Shown: positions 27,482 to 37,998 of the stretch, piece after piece
Numbering within the stretch: the first letter of the stretch is position 1
Layout: every line of letters begins with the position of its first letter
Assembly (NCBI GenBank): GCA_029780675.1
Contig: JAKOYE010000255.1
Location: forward strand, 38,819-102,818
Direction: 5' to 3'
Length of the DNA: 64,000 bases
Origin: Actinomycetes bacterium
GTDB taxonomy: Bacteria > Actinomycetota > Actinomycetes > Mycobacteriales > Mycobacteriaceae
The notes under the pieces: model-generated
What the model saw: the letters and a program-made list of their open reading frames with translations, nothing else
The model's database searches: none
Told to the model about the DNA's origin: nothing
Made by a program: the position numbers and the translations under genes

Positions 27482-27636
27482 CACCGCACTCCTAACTCAC
27501 GGGATCCGGCGGGGAGGTCGGCGATGGCCTGCTCCTTGCTCGTCCGATGAATGGTCACGACCGTGATCACCCAGGCGATCCCGGAGCCGACCAGGAAGGC
27601 CAGCAGATACCAAAACCACTGTGCGATGAAGCCCAT
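27481..27636 (-). CDS. arfB: ArfB-like small membrane protein
   Basis: 51 residues starting [17 protein letters not shown], with one strong membrane helix and a short charged tail. GGGAG stands just upstream of ATG 27636. It fits exactly between arfA (11-bp gap) and arfC (overlapping TGATG), and its size matches the roughly 50-residue ArfB of M. tuberculosis. The molecular role within the Arf system is unknown; a structural partner in the membrane is likely. Confidence 0.85.
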   Translation of the reverse strand: MGFIAQWFWYLLAFLVGSGIAWVITVVTIHRTSKEQAIADLPAGSRELGVR

Positions 27637-27647
27637 CTCGTTACTCC

Positions 27648-28592
27648 CTAGTTGACCGTGATCTCGGTGCGGCGGTTCTGGGCGCGCCCGGCCTCGGTGT
27701 CGTTGCTGGCGACCGGCTCTGCGGAGCCGGCGCCCTTGCTGGACACCGCATCCGCCGGGATGCCCTGCGCCACCAGGTACGCCGCGACCGCCCGCGCCCG
27801 GCCGTCGCTGAGCGGGATGTTGATCGCGTCATTGCCGGTGTTGTCGGTGTGGCCGATCACCGTCAGCGTCACCTCCGGGCAGGCTTTCAGCGCCGGGATG
27901 ACCGCCGACAACTGCTGCCGGCCATCGGCACTCAGCTGGTCGCTGCCGGTCTGGAACTTCACCGGTGCGGCCAGGCCGGCGTCGATGGTGGCCTGCAGGT
28001 TGTCGCAGGACGGCGCCTCACCCTTGATGGTGATGTTGTTGATGATCCGCAGGCTCGGCCAGCCGGCTTTGGCAGCGGACTCGACGGCGGCCTTCACGTC
28101 CTCCGAGGGCGCGGTTCCGGTCAGGGTCAGGCCGTCACCCTCGACCACGAAGCGGAAGTCCGGGATGTCGGCGGCGGCCTTGAACAGACCCGCGAACCCG
28201 TCGAAATCGGGAGTCGTCGCACCGGCGGCAACGTCCAGTTTGTCGATGAGGTTGACGTTCCCGCCGAGTGCCGCCTTGAGGGCGCCGAGCAACCTCTCCT
28301 TGACCCGGAGGTCGGGCAGCAGGCCGGTGAGGGTGAAGTCCCTGCCGTTCTTCAGGATCGACAGCGGGGAGAAACTGAGCGACGGCGCCGAGACACTGGG
28401 GGTGCTCGTACTGACCTCGGGCGTGCTGACGGTGGTGCCGGGCTTGGCATCCCAACTCAGCCAGGCGAACAACAGCGGGATGAGAAGGAGCCCCAGCAGC
28501 CACCCGACCCCCGGCGAACGCCGGTACCAGCGCGATTCGATCCGCCATTCGGTTGCGGTGGCTCCGCCGCCCGCCTCATCGGAACCCGTCAT
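27648..28592 (-). CDS. arfA: channel-forming outer-surface protein ArfA/OmpATb
   Basis: 314 residues. A single membrane helix (about 28-45) is followed by two BON-like modules (about 75-210). A C-terminal OmpA/peptidoglycan-associated domain has the TVIGHTDNTG motif and an RAxAVAxYLVAQGI helix; a Cys pair in the loop is retained. ATG 28592 is preceded by a GGAGGAGGGG ribosome site. In M. tuberculosis this protein supports survival at low pH, and a pore function has been debated. It leads arfA-arfB-arfC. Confidence 0.92.
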   Translation of the reverse strand: MTGSDEAGGGATATEWRIESRWYRRSPGVGWLLGLLLIPLLFAWLSWDAKPGTTVSTPEVSTSTPSVSAPSLSFSPLSILKNGRDFTLTGLLPDLRVKERLLGALKAALGGNVNLIDKLDVAAGATTPDFDGFAGLFKAAADIPDFRFVVEGDGLTLTGTAPSEDVKAAVESAAKAGWPSLRIINNITIKGEAPSCDNLQATIDAGLAAPVKFQTGSDQLSADGRQQLSAVIPALKACPEVTLTVIGHTDNTGNDAINIPLSDGRARAVAAYLVAQGIPADAVSSKGAGSAEPVASNDTEAGRAQNRRTEITVN

Positions 28593-28718
28593 CGGTTCCC
28601 CTCCTCCGCCGGTCTCCGGCGTGTCGATAACTGTCAGTGATCCGAGGAGTTCGGACGCGCTGGAAACTACCCGAAGGCTTTGCCCGGCACGCCCGATTCC
28701 CTACGGCATGCCCATCGG

Positions 28719-29081
28719 TCAGGCTGTTCCGAGCAGGTCGATGACGAAAATCAGGGTTTTGCCGGACAGTCGGTGCCCGGCGCCGGCGGGGCCGTATGCC
28801 TGCTCCGGCGGGATGATCAACTGCCGCCGGCCGCCCACCCGCATCCCGGGGATGCCGTCCTGCCAGCCCTGAATGAGGCCGCGCAGCGGGAAGGAAATCG
28901 ACTCGCCGCGGTTCCACGAACTGTCGAACTCCTCACCGGTGTCGTACTCGACCCCGACGTAGTGCACATCAACGGTGGCGCCGGGCACTGCTTCGGCGCC
29001 CTCGCCCACCACCAGGTCGGTGATGGTCAGTTCGGTCGGCGCGGGGCCGGCGGGAAATTCGATTTCGGGTTTGGTGCTCAC
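28719..29081 (-). CDS. FKBP-type peptidyl-prolyl cis-trans isomerase
   Basis: 120 residues: a single FKBP domain preceded by about 25 residues. Key family features are VDVHYVGV, FDSSWNRGE, FPL, GLIQGWQDGIPGMRVGGRR, IPPEQAYG and the final LIFVIDLL strand. It is cytoplasmic, since no signal peptide is seen. Starting at GTG 29081 gives a standard length; longer readings run into the divergent gene. It precedes arfA by 126 bp on the same strand, and is divergent from the oxidoreductase with 53 bp between. Confidence 0.9.
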   Translation of the reverse strand: MSTKPEIEFPAGPAPTELTITDLVVGEGAEAVPGATVDVHYVGVEYDTGEEFDSSWNRGESISFPLRGLIQGWQDGIPGMRVGGRRQLIIPPEQAYGPAGAGHRLSGKTLIFVIDLLGTA

Positions 29082-29120
29082 TGCATCACCGTAACGCCCG
29101 GTACCGACGAGCGGGCTACT

Positions 29121-29126
29121 TAAGCT
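29121..29126 (+). promoter_or_regulatory. putative -10 box of a leaderless oxidoreductase transcript
   Basis: TAAGCT fits the mycobacterial TANNNT -10 element and ends eight bases before ATG 29135. A GGGAG lies in the eight bases, too near the start to be an ideal Shine-Dalgarno site. Confidence 0.4.
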
Positions 29127-29134
29127 GGGAGCGT

Positions 29135-30718
29135 ATGGGCACGGGGCGGATGGGCACAGGGACGACCGAGACCGTCGATGCCGTCGTGGTCGGCGGCGGG
29201 CATAACGGGTTGGTGGCCGCGGGCTACCTGGCCCGGGCCGGGCTTCGGGTGCGGGTGCTGGAACGACTCGGGGAGGTCGGCGGGGCGGCGGTGTCGGCGC
29301 AGGCGTTCGACGGTGTCGACGCCCGGCTGTCCCGGTACTCCTACCTGGTGAGTCTGCTGCCCACCCGGATCGTCGAGGACCTCGGCGCACCCGTGCGACT
29401 GGCGCGGCGCCGGTACTCCTCGTACACACCCGATCCGGCCGACAGCGGCCGACGCGGCCTGCTGATCGGCGAGAGATCAACGTTCGCGGCGGTCGGGGCG
29501 GCCGGCGACGAGTCGGGCTTCGCCGACTTCTACCGGCAGTGCCGGGCGGTCACCCAACCGCTGTGGACGACGCTGCTGGAACCGTTGCGTCACCGCGACC
29601 GGGTCCGCCGCGACGTGCTCGGCGCCGGGGGCCCGGACGCCGGGGCGGCCTGGGAGGCCCTCGTCGAGCGCCCGATCGGCCAGGCCATTGCGGGCGCGGT
29701 GAGGTCGGATCTGGTCCGCGGGGTGATGGCCACCGACGCGCTGATCGGAACGTTCGCCCGCCTCGACGACACCGATCTGCGGCAGAACATCTGCTTGCTG
29801 TACCACCTGCTGGGCGGTGGCACCGGGGTCTGGGACGTCCCGGTCGGCGGGATGGGCGCGGTGACCGGGGCGCTGGCGGCGGCCGCCCGCGCCCACGGAG
29901 CCCAGATCATCACCGGCGCGGAGGTCCTGTCGGTCGCCCCGGACGGGACCGTCCGCTACCGCCGCGATGACATCGAGACAATGGTGCGGGGCCGGTTCGT
30001 GCTCGCCAACGTCACTCCCGCGGTGCTGGCCGACCTCCTCGGCGAACCAGCCCCGAGCCCCGACGAGGGCTGCCAGGTGAAGGTGAACCTGATGCTGCGC
30101 CGACTTCCCCGACTGCAGGATGGGACCGTCACCCCGGAGCAGGCCTTCGGCGGCACCTTCCACATCAACGAGACCTGGTCACAGCTTGACGGCGCCTACT
30201 CCGCGGCCGCGGCCGGCGATATCCCGGACCCGCTGCCGTGCGAGATCTACTGCCACTCGCTGACCGACCCGAGCATCCTGTCACCCGGCCTGCGCGCATC
30301 CGGCGCAGCGACCCTGACGGTGTTCGGCCTGCATGTACCGCACCGCTTGCAGACCGGTGAACCGGCGGCCGTCCGGCAGCGACTGACCGCCGCGGTGCTG
30401 GCCTCGCTGAACTCGGTGCTGGCCGAACCCATCGAAGATGTCCTGATGGACGACGCACACGGTCGGCCATGCGTCGAGACGAAGACGACGGTCGACCTCC
30501 AGGACAACCTCCGCATGACCGCGGGCAACATCTTCCACGGTGCGCTCTCCTGGCCGTTCGCCGACGACGATGACCCGTTGGACACCCCGGCGAGGCGGTG
30601 GGGCGTGGCGACCGACCATGGCCGGATTCTGTTGTGCGGTTCGGGGTCTCGCCGAGGTGGAGCGGTATCGGGGATCGGCGGCCACAACGCCGCGATGGCG
30701 GTGCTCGGCTCGATGTAG
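29135..30718 (+). CDS. phytoene-desaturase-like FAD-dependent oxidoreductase (Rv0897c-like)
   Basis: 527 residues. An N-terminal dinucleotide-binding motif VVVGGGHNGLVAAGYLARAG and the ERLGEVGG continuation identify the phytoene desaturase/PYROXD2 branch of amine-oxidase-like flavoproteins. A C-terminal GSGSRRGGAVSGIGGHNAA closes the FAD site. The substrate is unknown. The position next to the arf genes matches Rv0897c. The first ten codons are a 15-bp in-frame duplication (MGTGR-MGTGT), so ATG 29150 would serve equally. Confidence 0.85.
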   Translation: MGTGRMGTGTTETVDAVVVGGGHNGLVAAGYLARAGLRVRVLERLGEVGGAAVSAQAFDGVDARLSRYSYLVSLLPTRIVEDLGAPVRLARRRYSSYTPDPADSGRRGLLIGERSTFAAVGAAGDESGFADFYRQCRAVTQPLWTTLLEPLRHRDRVRRDVLGAGGPDAGAAWEALVERPIGQAIAGAVRSDLVRGVMATDALIGTFARLDDTDLRQNICLLYHLLGGGTGVWDVPVGGMGAVTGALAAAARAHGAQIITGAEVLSVAPDGTVRYRRDDIETMVRGRFVLANVTPAVLADLLGEPAPSPDEGCQVKVNLMLRRLPRLQDGTVTPEQAFGGTFHINETWSQLDGAYSAAAAGDIPDPLPCEIYCHSLTDPSILSPGLRASGAATLTVFGLHVPHRLQTGEPAAVRQRLTAAVLASLNSVLAEPIEDVLMDDAHGRPCVETKTTVDLQDNLRMTAGNIFHGALSWPFADDDDPLDTPARRWGVATDHGRILLCGSGSRRGGAVSGIGGHNAAMAVLGSM

Positions 30719-30729
30719 GGCCGGCTCGC

Positions 30730-32220
<1,491 letters not shown>

Positions 32221-32316
32221 TCGATGAAGCTACGTCACCGGGGATGAGTTCGCCCGGTTGCGAAGCACCATCAGGCCCCGTTGCGAAGCAACATCAGGCA
32301 GAACCGCGCAGCAACC

Positions 32317-32733
32317 TCAGGACGGCAGCCGCGACAGGATCGTGTGCAGCATCCGCAGGTCCCCGCCGTCGAGTCCGGCGAGCGAGGGGGGCGGCGGGTC
32401 GGCCACCTCGTCGACCGCACGCAACATCGCACGGCCGGCGGCCGTCAACGACACCAGCTTGCGGCGCCGGTTCTCCGGGTCGATCTCCCGAACCACCAGG
32501 CCGCGGGCTTCGAGGTCGTTGACCGCGACCGTCGCCGCGGGGGCGTCGATGGTGGCGGCCTCGGCGACCTGCTTGACCGTCAGCGAACGACGTTCCAGGC
32601 GTTTGAGAATGCGGATCCGGCTGAACGGCAACCCGGTCAGTTCGACGACGGACCGACGCCAGTTGTCCTTGTTCTCCAGGACCAGTGCCGACATCGCCCG
32701 CCACACGTCCTCGGCGATCGGATCACCGGGCAT
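32317..32733 (-). CDS. MarR-family transcriptional regulator
   Basis: 138 residues with the MarR winged helix: LPFSRIRILKRLERRSLTV, then the recognition region ATIDAPAATVAVNDLEARGLV, and the wing REIDPENRRRK. The start at ATG 32733 overlaps the end of the MFS exporter gene by 11 bp, so both form one transcript. MarR proteins repress adjacent efflux genes and release DNA on binding small phenolic or drug ligands. The palindrome at 34159-34189 ahead of the exporter is its likely operator (inference). Confidence 0.88.
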   Translation of the reverse strand: MPGDPIAEDVWRAMSALVLENKDNWRRSVVELTGLPFSRIRILKRLERRSLTVKQVAEAATIDAPAATVAVNDLEARGLVVREIDPENRRRKLVSLTAAGRAMLRAVDEVADPPPPSLAGLDGGDLRMLHTILSRLPS

Positions 32734-34153
32734 GGGCCAACCCCTCCTCGATCAGCGGCGCCAGTCGCCGTGCGGACCTGTCGGCCCGGGCCGACGTCGA
32801 TGTCACGGCCAACACCGTAATCACCAGGCCCAGGCCGACGTTGATGATCCACAGCGGCCGCGCCGAATCGGTGAATCCCACGTGGGTGGCGGCCAGCGCC
32901 GAGCCGGCCACCGAACCGCACAGCGCCACACCGATACTCACCCCGACCTGTCTGCTGGTCGAGGTGATGGCCGACGCGGCCCCGGCCCGGTCCCGCGGCA
33001 TACCGCTCACGGCGGCGTTGGTGACCGGGGCGTTGATCATGGCGAATCCGATCCCGTAGGCCGCGAAGATCGTCAACAACGCCCAGACCGGCGTGGTGGG
33101 GCTCAGGAACATCAGCATCGCGGCTGCCGCGGTGATCATCGCGCCGGCGATCAGCAGCGAGGGCCGGCTCCCATATCGGCCGACCAACCGCCCCGACAGC
33201 GGCGAGAACACCAGGGCGCCGATGGCGATGGGCAGGTAGATCAGTCCGGTGGCCATCGCCGAGTAGCCACGCTCCCCCTGCAGGTACAGCGACATCATGA
33301 ACAGGAAGGCGGCCCACCCCGCGAACGCACAGACCGCGATCGCGGTCGCCGAGGCGAACGGGATGCTGCGGAAGTAGCGGAGGTCGATGAAGGGATCCCG
33401 GCGGCGGGTCTCGTACCGCAGGAAGCCCAGCACCGCCAGCACCGCGACGGCGGCGATGCCGAGCAGCATCGGGTTCGTCCAGCCCAGAACCGGGCCTTCG
33501 ATCAGCGCGAAAACGATGCCGAACAGCGCCAGCACCGCGAGTGCCTGGCCGATCGGATCCATATCGCGCATGGTCGCCGACTTGGACTCCGGGACGACGA
33601 GGGCCGTCAGCAGGGTCGCGGCGGCGCAGATCGGCAGGTTGATCCAGAACACCGCGCGCCAGCCGACCAGTTGGATCAGCAGTCCGCCGACGACCGGTCC
33701 CAGCGCCATCGAGATCCCCACCACCGCACCCCAGATCCCCAGCGCCCGGGCCCGCTCGACCGGGCGGTAGAAGACCTGCGAAATGATCGAGAGCGCAACG
33801 GGATTCATCATGGAACCGCCCAAACCCTGGATCAGGCGCGCCCCGATGAGGGTGTGGATATCGGGAGCGACACTGCACAGCAGCGACCCGAACGCGAAGA
33901 CACCCAGACCGATCTGGAAGACCCTGCGCCGCCCGAAGCGGTCACCGGCCGCGCCCGCCAGGATCAGCAACGACGCCAGCACCAGGGTGTAGATGTCGAC
34001 GACCCACTGCATCTGGGACGGAGTGGCGCCCAGATCGGCACGGATCGAGGGGATGGCGACGTTGACGATGGTCGCGTCCATCGACACGATCAGCAGGCTC
34101 AGACAGCAGGACGTCAGGATGACGGCCTTCCGCCGCGCACTCAGATCATCCAT
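32723..34153 (-). CDS. MFS drug exporter, DHA2 (14-TM, EmrB/QacA) family
   Basis: 476 residues and about 14 membrane helices. The antiporter motifs are visible: LGWRAVFWINLP-like motif (VGWRAVFWINLP), the MDATIVNVAIPSI segment of helix 1 and GDRFGRRR (motif A). Such proteins expel drugs or toxic metabolites using proton exchange. I start at ATG 34153; GTG 34168 in the same frame lies inside the operator palindrome and is less likely. No strong Shine-Dalgarno sequence precedes it. Co-transcribed with the MarR gene. Confidence 0.9.
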   Translation of the reverse strand: MDDLSARRKAVILTSCCLSLLIVSMDATIVNVAIPSIRADLGATPSQMQWVVDIYTLVLASLLILAGAAGDRFGRRRVFQIGLGVFAFGSLLCSVAPDIHTLIGARLIQGLGGSMMNPVALSIISQVFYRPVERARALGIWGAVVGISMALGPVVGGLLIQLVGWRAVFWINLPICAAATLLTALVVPESKSATMRDMDPIGQALAVLALFGIVFALIEGPVLGWTNPMLLGIAAVAVLAVLGFLRYETRRRDPFIDLRYFRSIPFASATAIAVCAFAGWAAFLFMMSLYLQGERGYSAMATGLIYLPIAIGALVFSPLSGRLVGRYGSRPSLLIAGAMITAAAAMLMFLSPTTPVWALLTIFAAYGIGFAMINAPVTNAAVSGMPRDRAGAASAITSTSRQVGVSIGVALCGSVAGSALAATHVGFTDSARPLWIINVGLGLVITVLAVTSTSARADRSARRLAPLIEEGLAHAR

Positions 34154-34158
34154 AAAGC

Positions 34159-34189
34159 TTGTAATCACACAACTATTGTGAGATTACAA
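34159..34189. promoter_or_regulatory. palindromic operator, probable MarR binding site
   Basis: Left arm TTGTAATCACACAA (34159-34172) and right arm TTGTGAGATTACAA (34176-34189) are inverted copies at 13 of 14 positions around a 3-bp centre. It sits six bases upstream of the exporter ATG and overlaps the likely -10 region, in an A/T-rich island unlike its surroundings. MarR operators are typically such palindromes with TTG...CAA half-sites. Confidence 0.75.
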
Positions 34190-34198
34190 CTATTGGGT

Positions 34199-34220
34199 TG
34201 TCAACCGTGGCGGGTTGACA
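34199..34220. promoter_or_regulatory. second inverted repeat with divergent TTGACA boxes
   Basis: TGTCAACC (34199-34206) and GGTTGACA (34213-34220) form a perfect 8-bp inverted repeat with a 6-bp spacer. The minus-strand TTGACA could be the -35 of the exporter, 18 bp from a CACAAT -10 inside the operator. It could alternatively be a weak terminator for gltA2, whose stop is 20 bp away. Confidence 0.45.
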
Positions 34221-34239
34221 GGCCGAGGCCTGCGACGGG

Positions 34240-35532
<1,293 letters not shown>

Positions 35533-35670
35533 ATCAACCCCTTCTCGCGCGTTCGACGCGTCTTGGCAGTCCGTTGTGTGAAAGGTCACGCTACTGTGCG
35601 TTCCCCGTGAAGGTAGTCGCTATCGCCCGTGATCGCCCGTCCGGGTGGGCCGATAGTGCGGTGCCGGGCC

Positions 35671-36339
35671 TCAAGGCTGAAGGCGCTCGATCCGATCGCC
35701 GGTGACCCGGAGCCTGTTGTGGATGCGGTTTTCCCTGCCCTGCCAGAACTCCACGACCTCAGGTGTCATCCGATAGCCGCCCCAGTGCGGCGGGACCGGT
35801 ACGTCGCCGTCGGCGAACCGTTCGGTGATTGCCGCGAGCCGGCCGAGGAGTTCGGCCCGCGAGCCGATCGGGCGGGACTGCTCCGACGCCCACGCGCCCA
35901 GCTGCGATCCGCGGGGCCGCCGCGCCCAGTACTCGGCGGTCTCGGCCGCGCTGACCTTGGTCACCGGGCCGCGCACATGTACCTGACGGCCCAGCGCGTA
36001 CCACGGGAAGGTCACCGAGGCGTACGGCGTGGCGGCCAGTTCGCCGCCCTTGGCCGAGTCGTAGTTGGTGTAGAAGGTCACCCCGTCTTCGTCGACGCTC
36101 TTGCACAGCACCGTGCGGGTGACCGGCCGGCCGGCGTCGACGGTCGCCAGGACCATCGCGTTGGGCTCGGCGATGCCGGCCTCCTCGGCTTCGTGGATCC
36201 ATCTGTGCAACAGGGCCAGCCAGCCCTCGGCCAGCCAGTCGACGTCGAGGTCGGTGCTGCCGTCCTTCTCCACCGAGCCGTACTCCACCCGCATTCCGGC
36301 CAGTCGCTCGGCATGCGGTCGTCCCTCGCGTTCAACCAC
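35671..36339 (-). CDS. pdxH: pyridoxamine 5'-phosphate oxidase PdxH
   Basis: 222 residues. FMN-binding and substrate motifs are conserved: [51 protein letters not shown], and the C-terminal [15 protein letters not shown] ending ERLQP. The enzyme oxidises pyridoxamine or pyridoxine phosphate to PLP. GTG 36339 gives the length of the M. tuberculosis enzyme; ATG 36294 is an internal alternative. In M. tuberculosis pdxH is elsewhere (Rv2607), so this linkage to gltA2/citA differs. Divergent from citA with 45 bp between starts. Confidence 0.93.
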   Translation of the reverse strand: MVEREGRPHAERLAGMRVEYGSVEKDGSTDLDVDWLAEGWLALLHRWIHEAEEAGIAEPNAMVLATVDAGRPVTRTVLCKSVDEDGVTFYTNYDSAKGGELAATPYASVTFPWYALGRQVHVRGPVTKVSAAETAEYWARRPRGSQLGAWASEQSRPIGSRAELLGRLAAITERFADGDVPVPPHWGGYRMTPEVVEFWQGRENRIHNRLRVTGDRIERLQP

Positions 36340-36384
36340 GGCCTCACCGTACGCCCGGGCCGGGCGGGGTGCGAGAATCCGACC

Positions 36385-37527
36385 ATGACTGTCCTACCGG
36401 ACGACTTCGTCGCGGGCCTGGAAGGCGTCGTCGCCTTCACCACCGAGATCGCCGAACCGGATAAGGACGGCGGATCGCTGCGGTACCGCGGCGTCGACAT
36501 CGAAGACCTCGTCGACCACCGGGTGACCTTCGGTGATGTGTGGGCGCTGCTGGTCGACGGGCAGTTCGGCAACGGACTGGTACCGGCCGAGCCCTTCCCG
36601 CTGCCGATCCACACCGGCGACGTGCGGGTGGACGTCCAGGCCGGGCTGGCGATGCTGGCACCGATCTGGGGCTACCAGCCCCTTCTGGACATCGACGACG
36701 AGACCGCCCGCGGCCAGTTGGCCCGCGCGTCGGTGATGGCTCTGTCCTATGTGGCGCAGTCGGCCCGCGGCCTCGGCCGGCCGGCCGTCCCGCAGCGGGT
36801 GATCGACGAATGCGCCACGGTTACCGAGCGTTTCATGACCCGGTGGCACGGCGAACCGGACCCGCGTTACGTCGAGGCGATCGACGCCTACTGGGTGTCG
36901 GCGGCCGAGCACGGGATGAACGCCTCGACGTTCACCGCACGGGTGATCGCGTCGACCGGCGCCGATGTCGCCGCCGCGCTGTCCGGGGCGGTGGGGGCGA
37001 TGAGCGGCCCCCTGCACGGCGGGGCGCCGGCCCGGGTGATCCCGATGATCGCCGAGAGCGAGCGGACCGGGGATCCCCGCGCGGTGGTGCGCGGCATCCT
37101 TGACCGCGGCGAGAAGCTGATGGGTTTCGGCCACCGCGTCTACCGGGCCGAGGATCCGCGCGCCCGGGTGCTGCGGGCCACCGCCCGCCGGCTCGGGGCG
37201 CCCCGGTACGAGGTCGCCGCAGCGCTGGAGCAGGCCGCACTGGCGGAGCTGCGGGAGCGCCGGCCGGACCGGGCCATCGAAACCAACGTCGAGTTCTGGG
37301 CCGCGGTCATCCTGGACTTCGCCGAGGTGCCCCCGTCGATGATGCCGGCGATGTTCACCTGCGGACGTACGGCGGGTTGGTGCGCGCACATCCTCGAGCA
37401 GAAACGGCTCGGCAGACTGGTCCGCCCTGCCGCGGTGTACGTCGGACCGTCGCCGCGTCCGGCGCAGTCGGTCGCCGGCTGGGATCAGATCGCCCACACC
37501 GACGACACCGTGAGTGATGAGTCTTGA
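36385..37527 (+). CDS. citA: citrate synthase/2-methylcitrate synthase-like CitA
   Basis: 380 residues. [13 protein letters not shown] and [18 protein letters not shown] are the citrate synthase active-site blocks, and [13 protein letters not shown] covers the final catalytic Asp region. It is shorter and clearly diverged from GltA2 in the same window, matching CitA (Rv0889c, about 373 residues). Its exact role, citrate versus 2-methylcitrate synthesis, cannot be decided from sequence. ATG 36385 starts the conserved region; a 250-codon upstream open extension overlaps pdxH antisense and is rejected. Confidence 0.9.
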   Translation: MTVLPDDFVAGLEGVVAFTTEIAEPDKDGGSLRYRGVDIEDLVDHRVTFGDVWALLVDGQFGNGLVPAEPFPLPIHTGDVRVDVQAGLAMLAPIWGYQPLLDIDDETARGQLARASVMALSYVAQSARGLGRPAVPQRVIDECATVTERFMTRWHGEPDPRYVEAIDAYWVSAAEHGMNASTFTARVIASTGADVAAALSGAVGAMSGPLHGGAPARVIPMIAESERTGDPRAVVRGILDRGEKLMGFGHRVYRAEDPRARVLRATARRLGAPRYEVAAALEQAALAELRERRPDRAIETNVEFWAAVILDFAEVPPSMMPAMFTCGRTAGWCAHILEQKRLGRLVRPAAVYVGPSPRPAQSVAGWDQIAHTDDTVSDES

Positions 37528-37548
37528 GTGACGAGTGAGGAGCACCGA

Positions 37549-37998
37549 ATGACTGCCGCCGCCCAGCCCGCGCTCTCCCCACACCTGGTCGTCGCGGACG
37601 CCGCCGCCGCGATCGACTTCTATGTCGCGGCGTTCGGCGCCGTTGAACTGGGCCGGGTGCCGGCACCCGACGGCCGACTGGTGCACGCCGCGATCCAGAT
37701 CAACGGTGCCACCGTCATGCTCAATGACGACTTTCCCGAGATGTGCGACGGCAAGTCGTCAACACCGACGGCGCTGGGCGGCACCCCGGTGACGATTCAC
37801 CTCAACGTCACCGATATCGACGCCAAGTTCCAGCGCGCAATCGACGCCGGCGCCACCGTCGTCATGCCGCTGGCCGAGCAGTTCTGGGGCGACCGTTACG
37901 GCTGCCTGGCGGATCCGTTCGGGCATCAGTGGTCGATGGGCCAGCCGGTCCGCGAGCTGAGCTACGAGGAGATCCAGGAGGCGATGCGGTCGATGTGA
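37549..37998 (+). CDS. VOC/glyoxalase-family protein, PhnB-like (Rv0887c-like)
   Basis: 149 residues with one vicinal-oxygen-chelate domain: HLVVADAAAAIDFYVAAFGA, the central LVHAAIQINGATVML, and WGDRYGCLADPFGHQWSM near the end. It resembles PhnB/Rv0887c. The substrate and metal use are unknown. ATG 37549 has TGAGGAG six bases upstream; GTG 37528 directly after citA is a weaker alternative. Co-directional with citA (21 bp), so probably one transcript. Its end overlaps the convergent fprB by 37 bp. Confidence 0.82.
   Translation: MTAAAQPALSPHLVVADAAAAIDFYVAAFGAVELGRVPAPDGRLVHAAIQINGATVMLNDDFPEMCDGKSSTPTALGGTPVTIHLNVTDIDAKFQRAIDAGATVVMPLAEQFWGDRYGCLADPFGHQWSMGQPVRELSYEEIQEAMRSM

Noticed and set aside
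33387..33770. Forward frame opposite the MFS exporter
   Set aside because: Ser/Arg/Thr-rich antisense shadow of membrane helices.
35629..36384. 250-codon upstream extension of citA
   Set aside because: It runs antisense through pdxH, whose motifs are clear; citA homology begins at ATG 36385.
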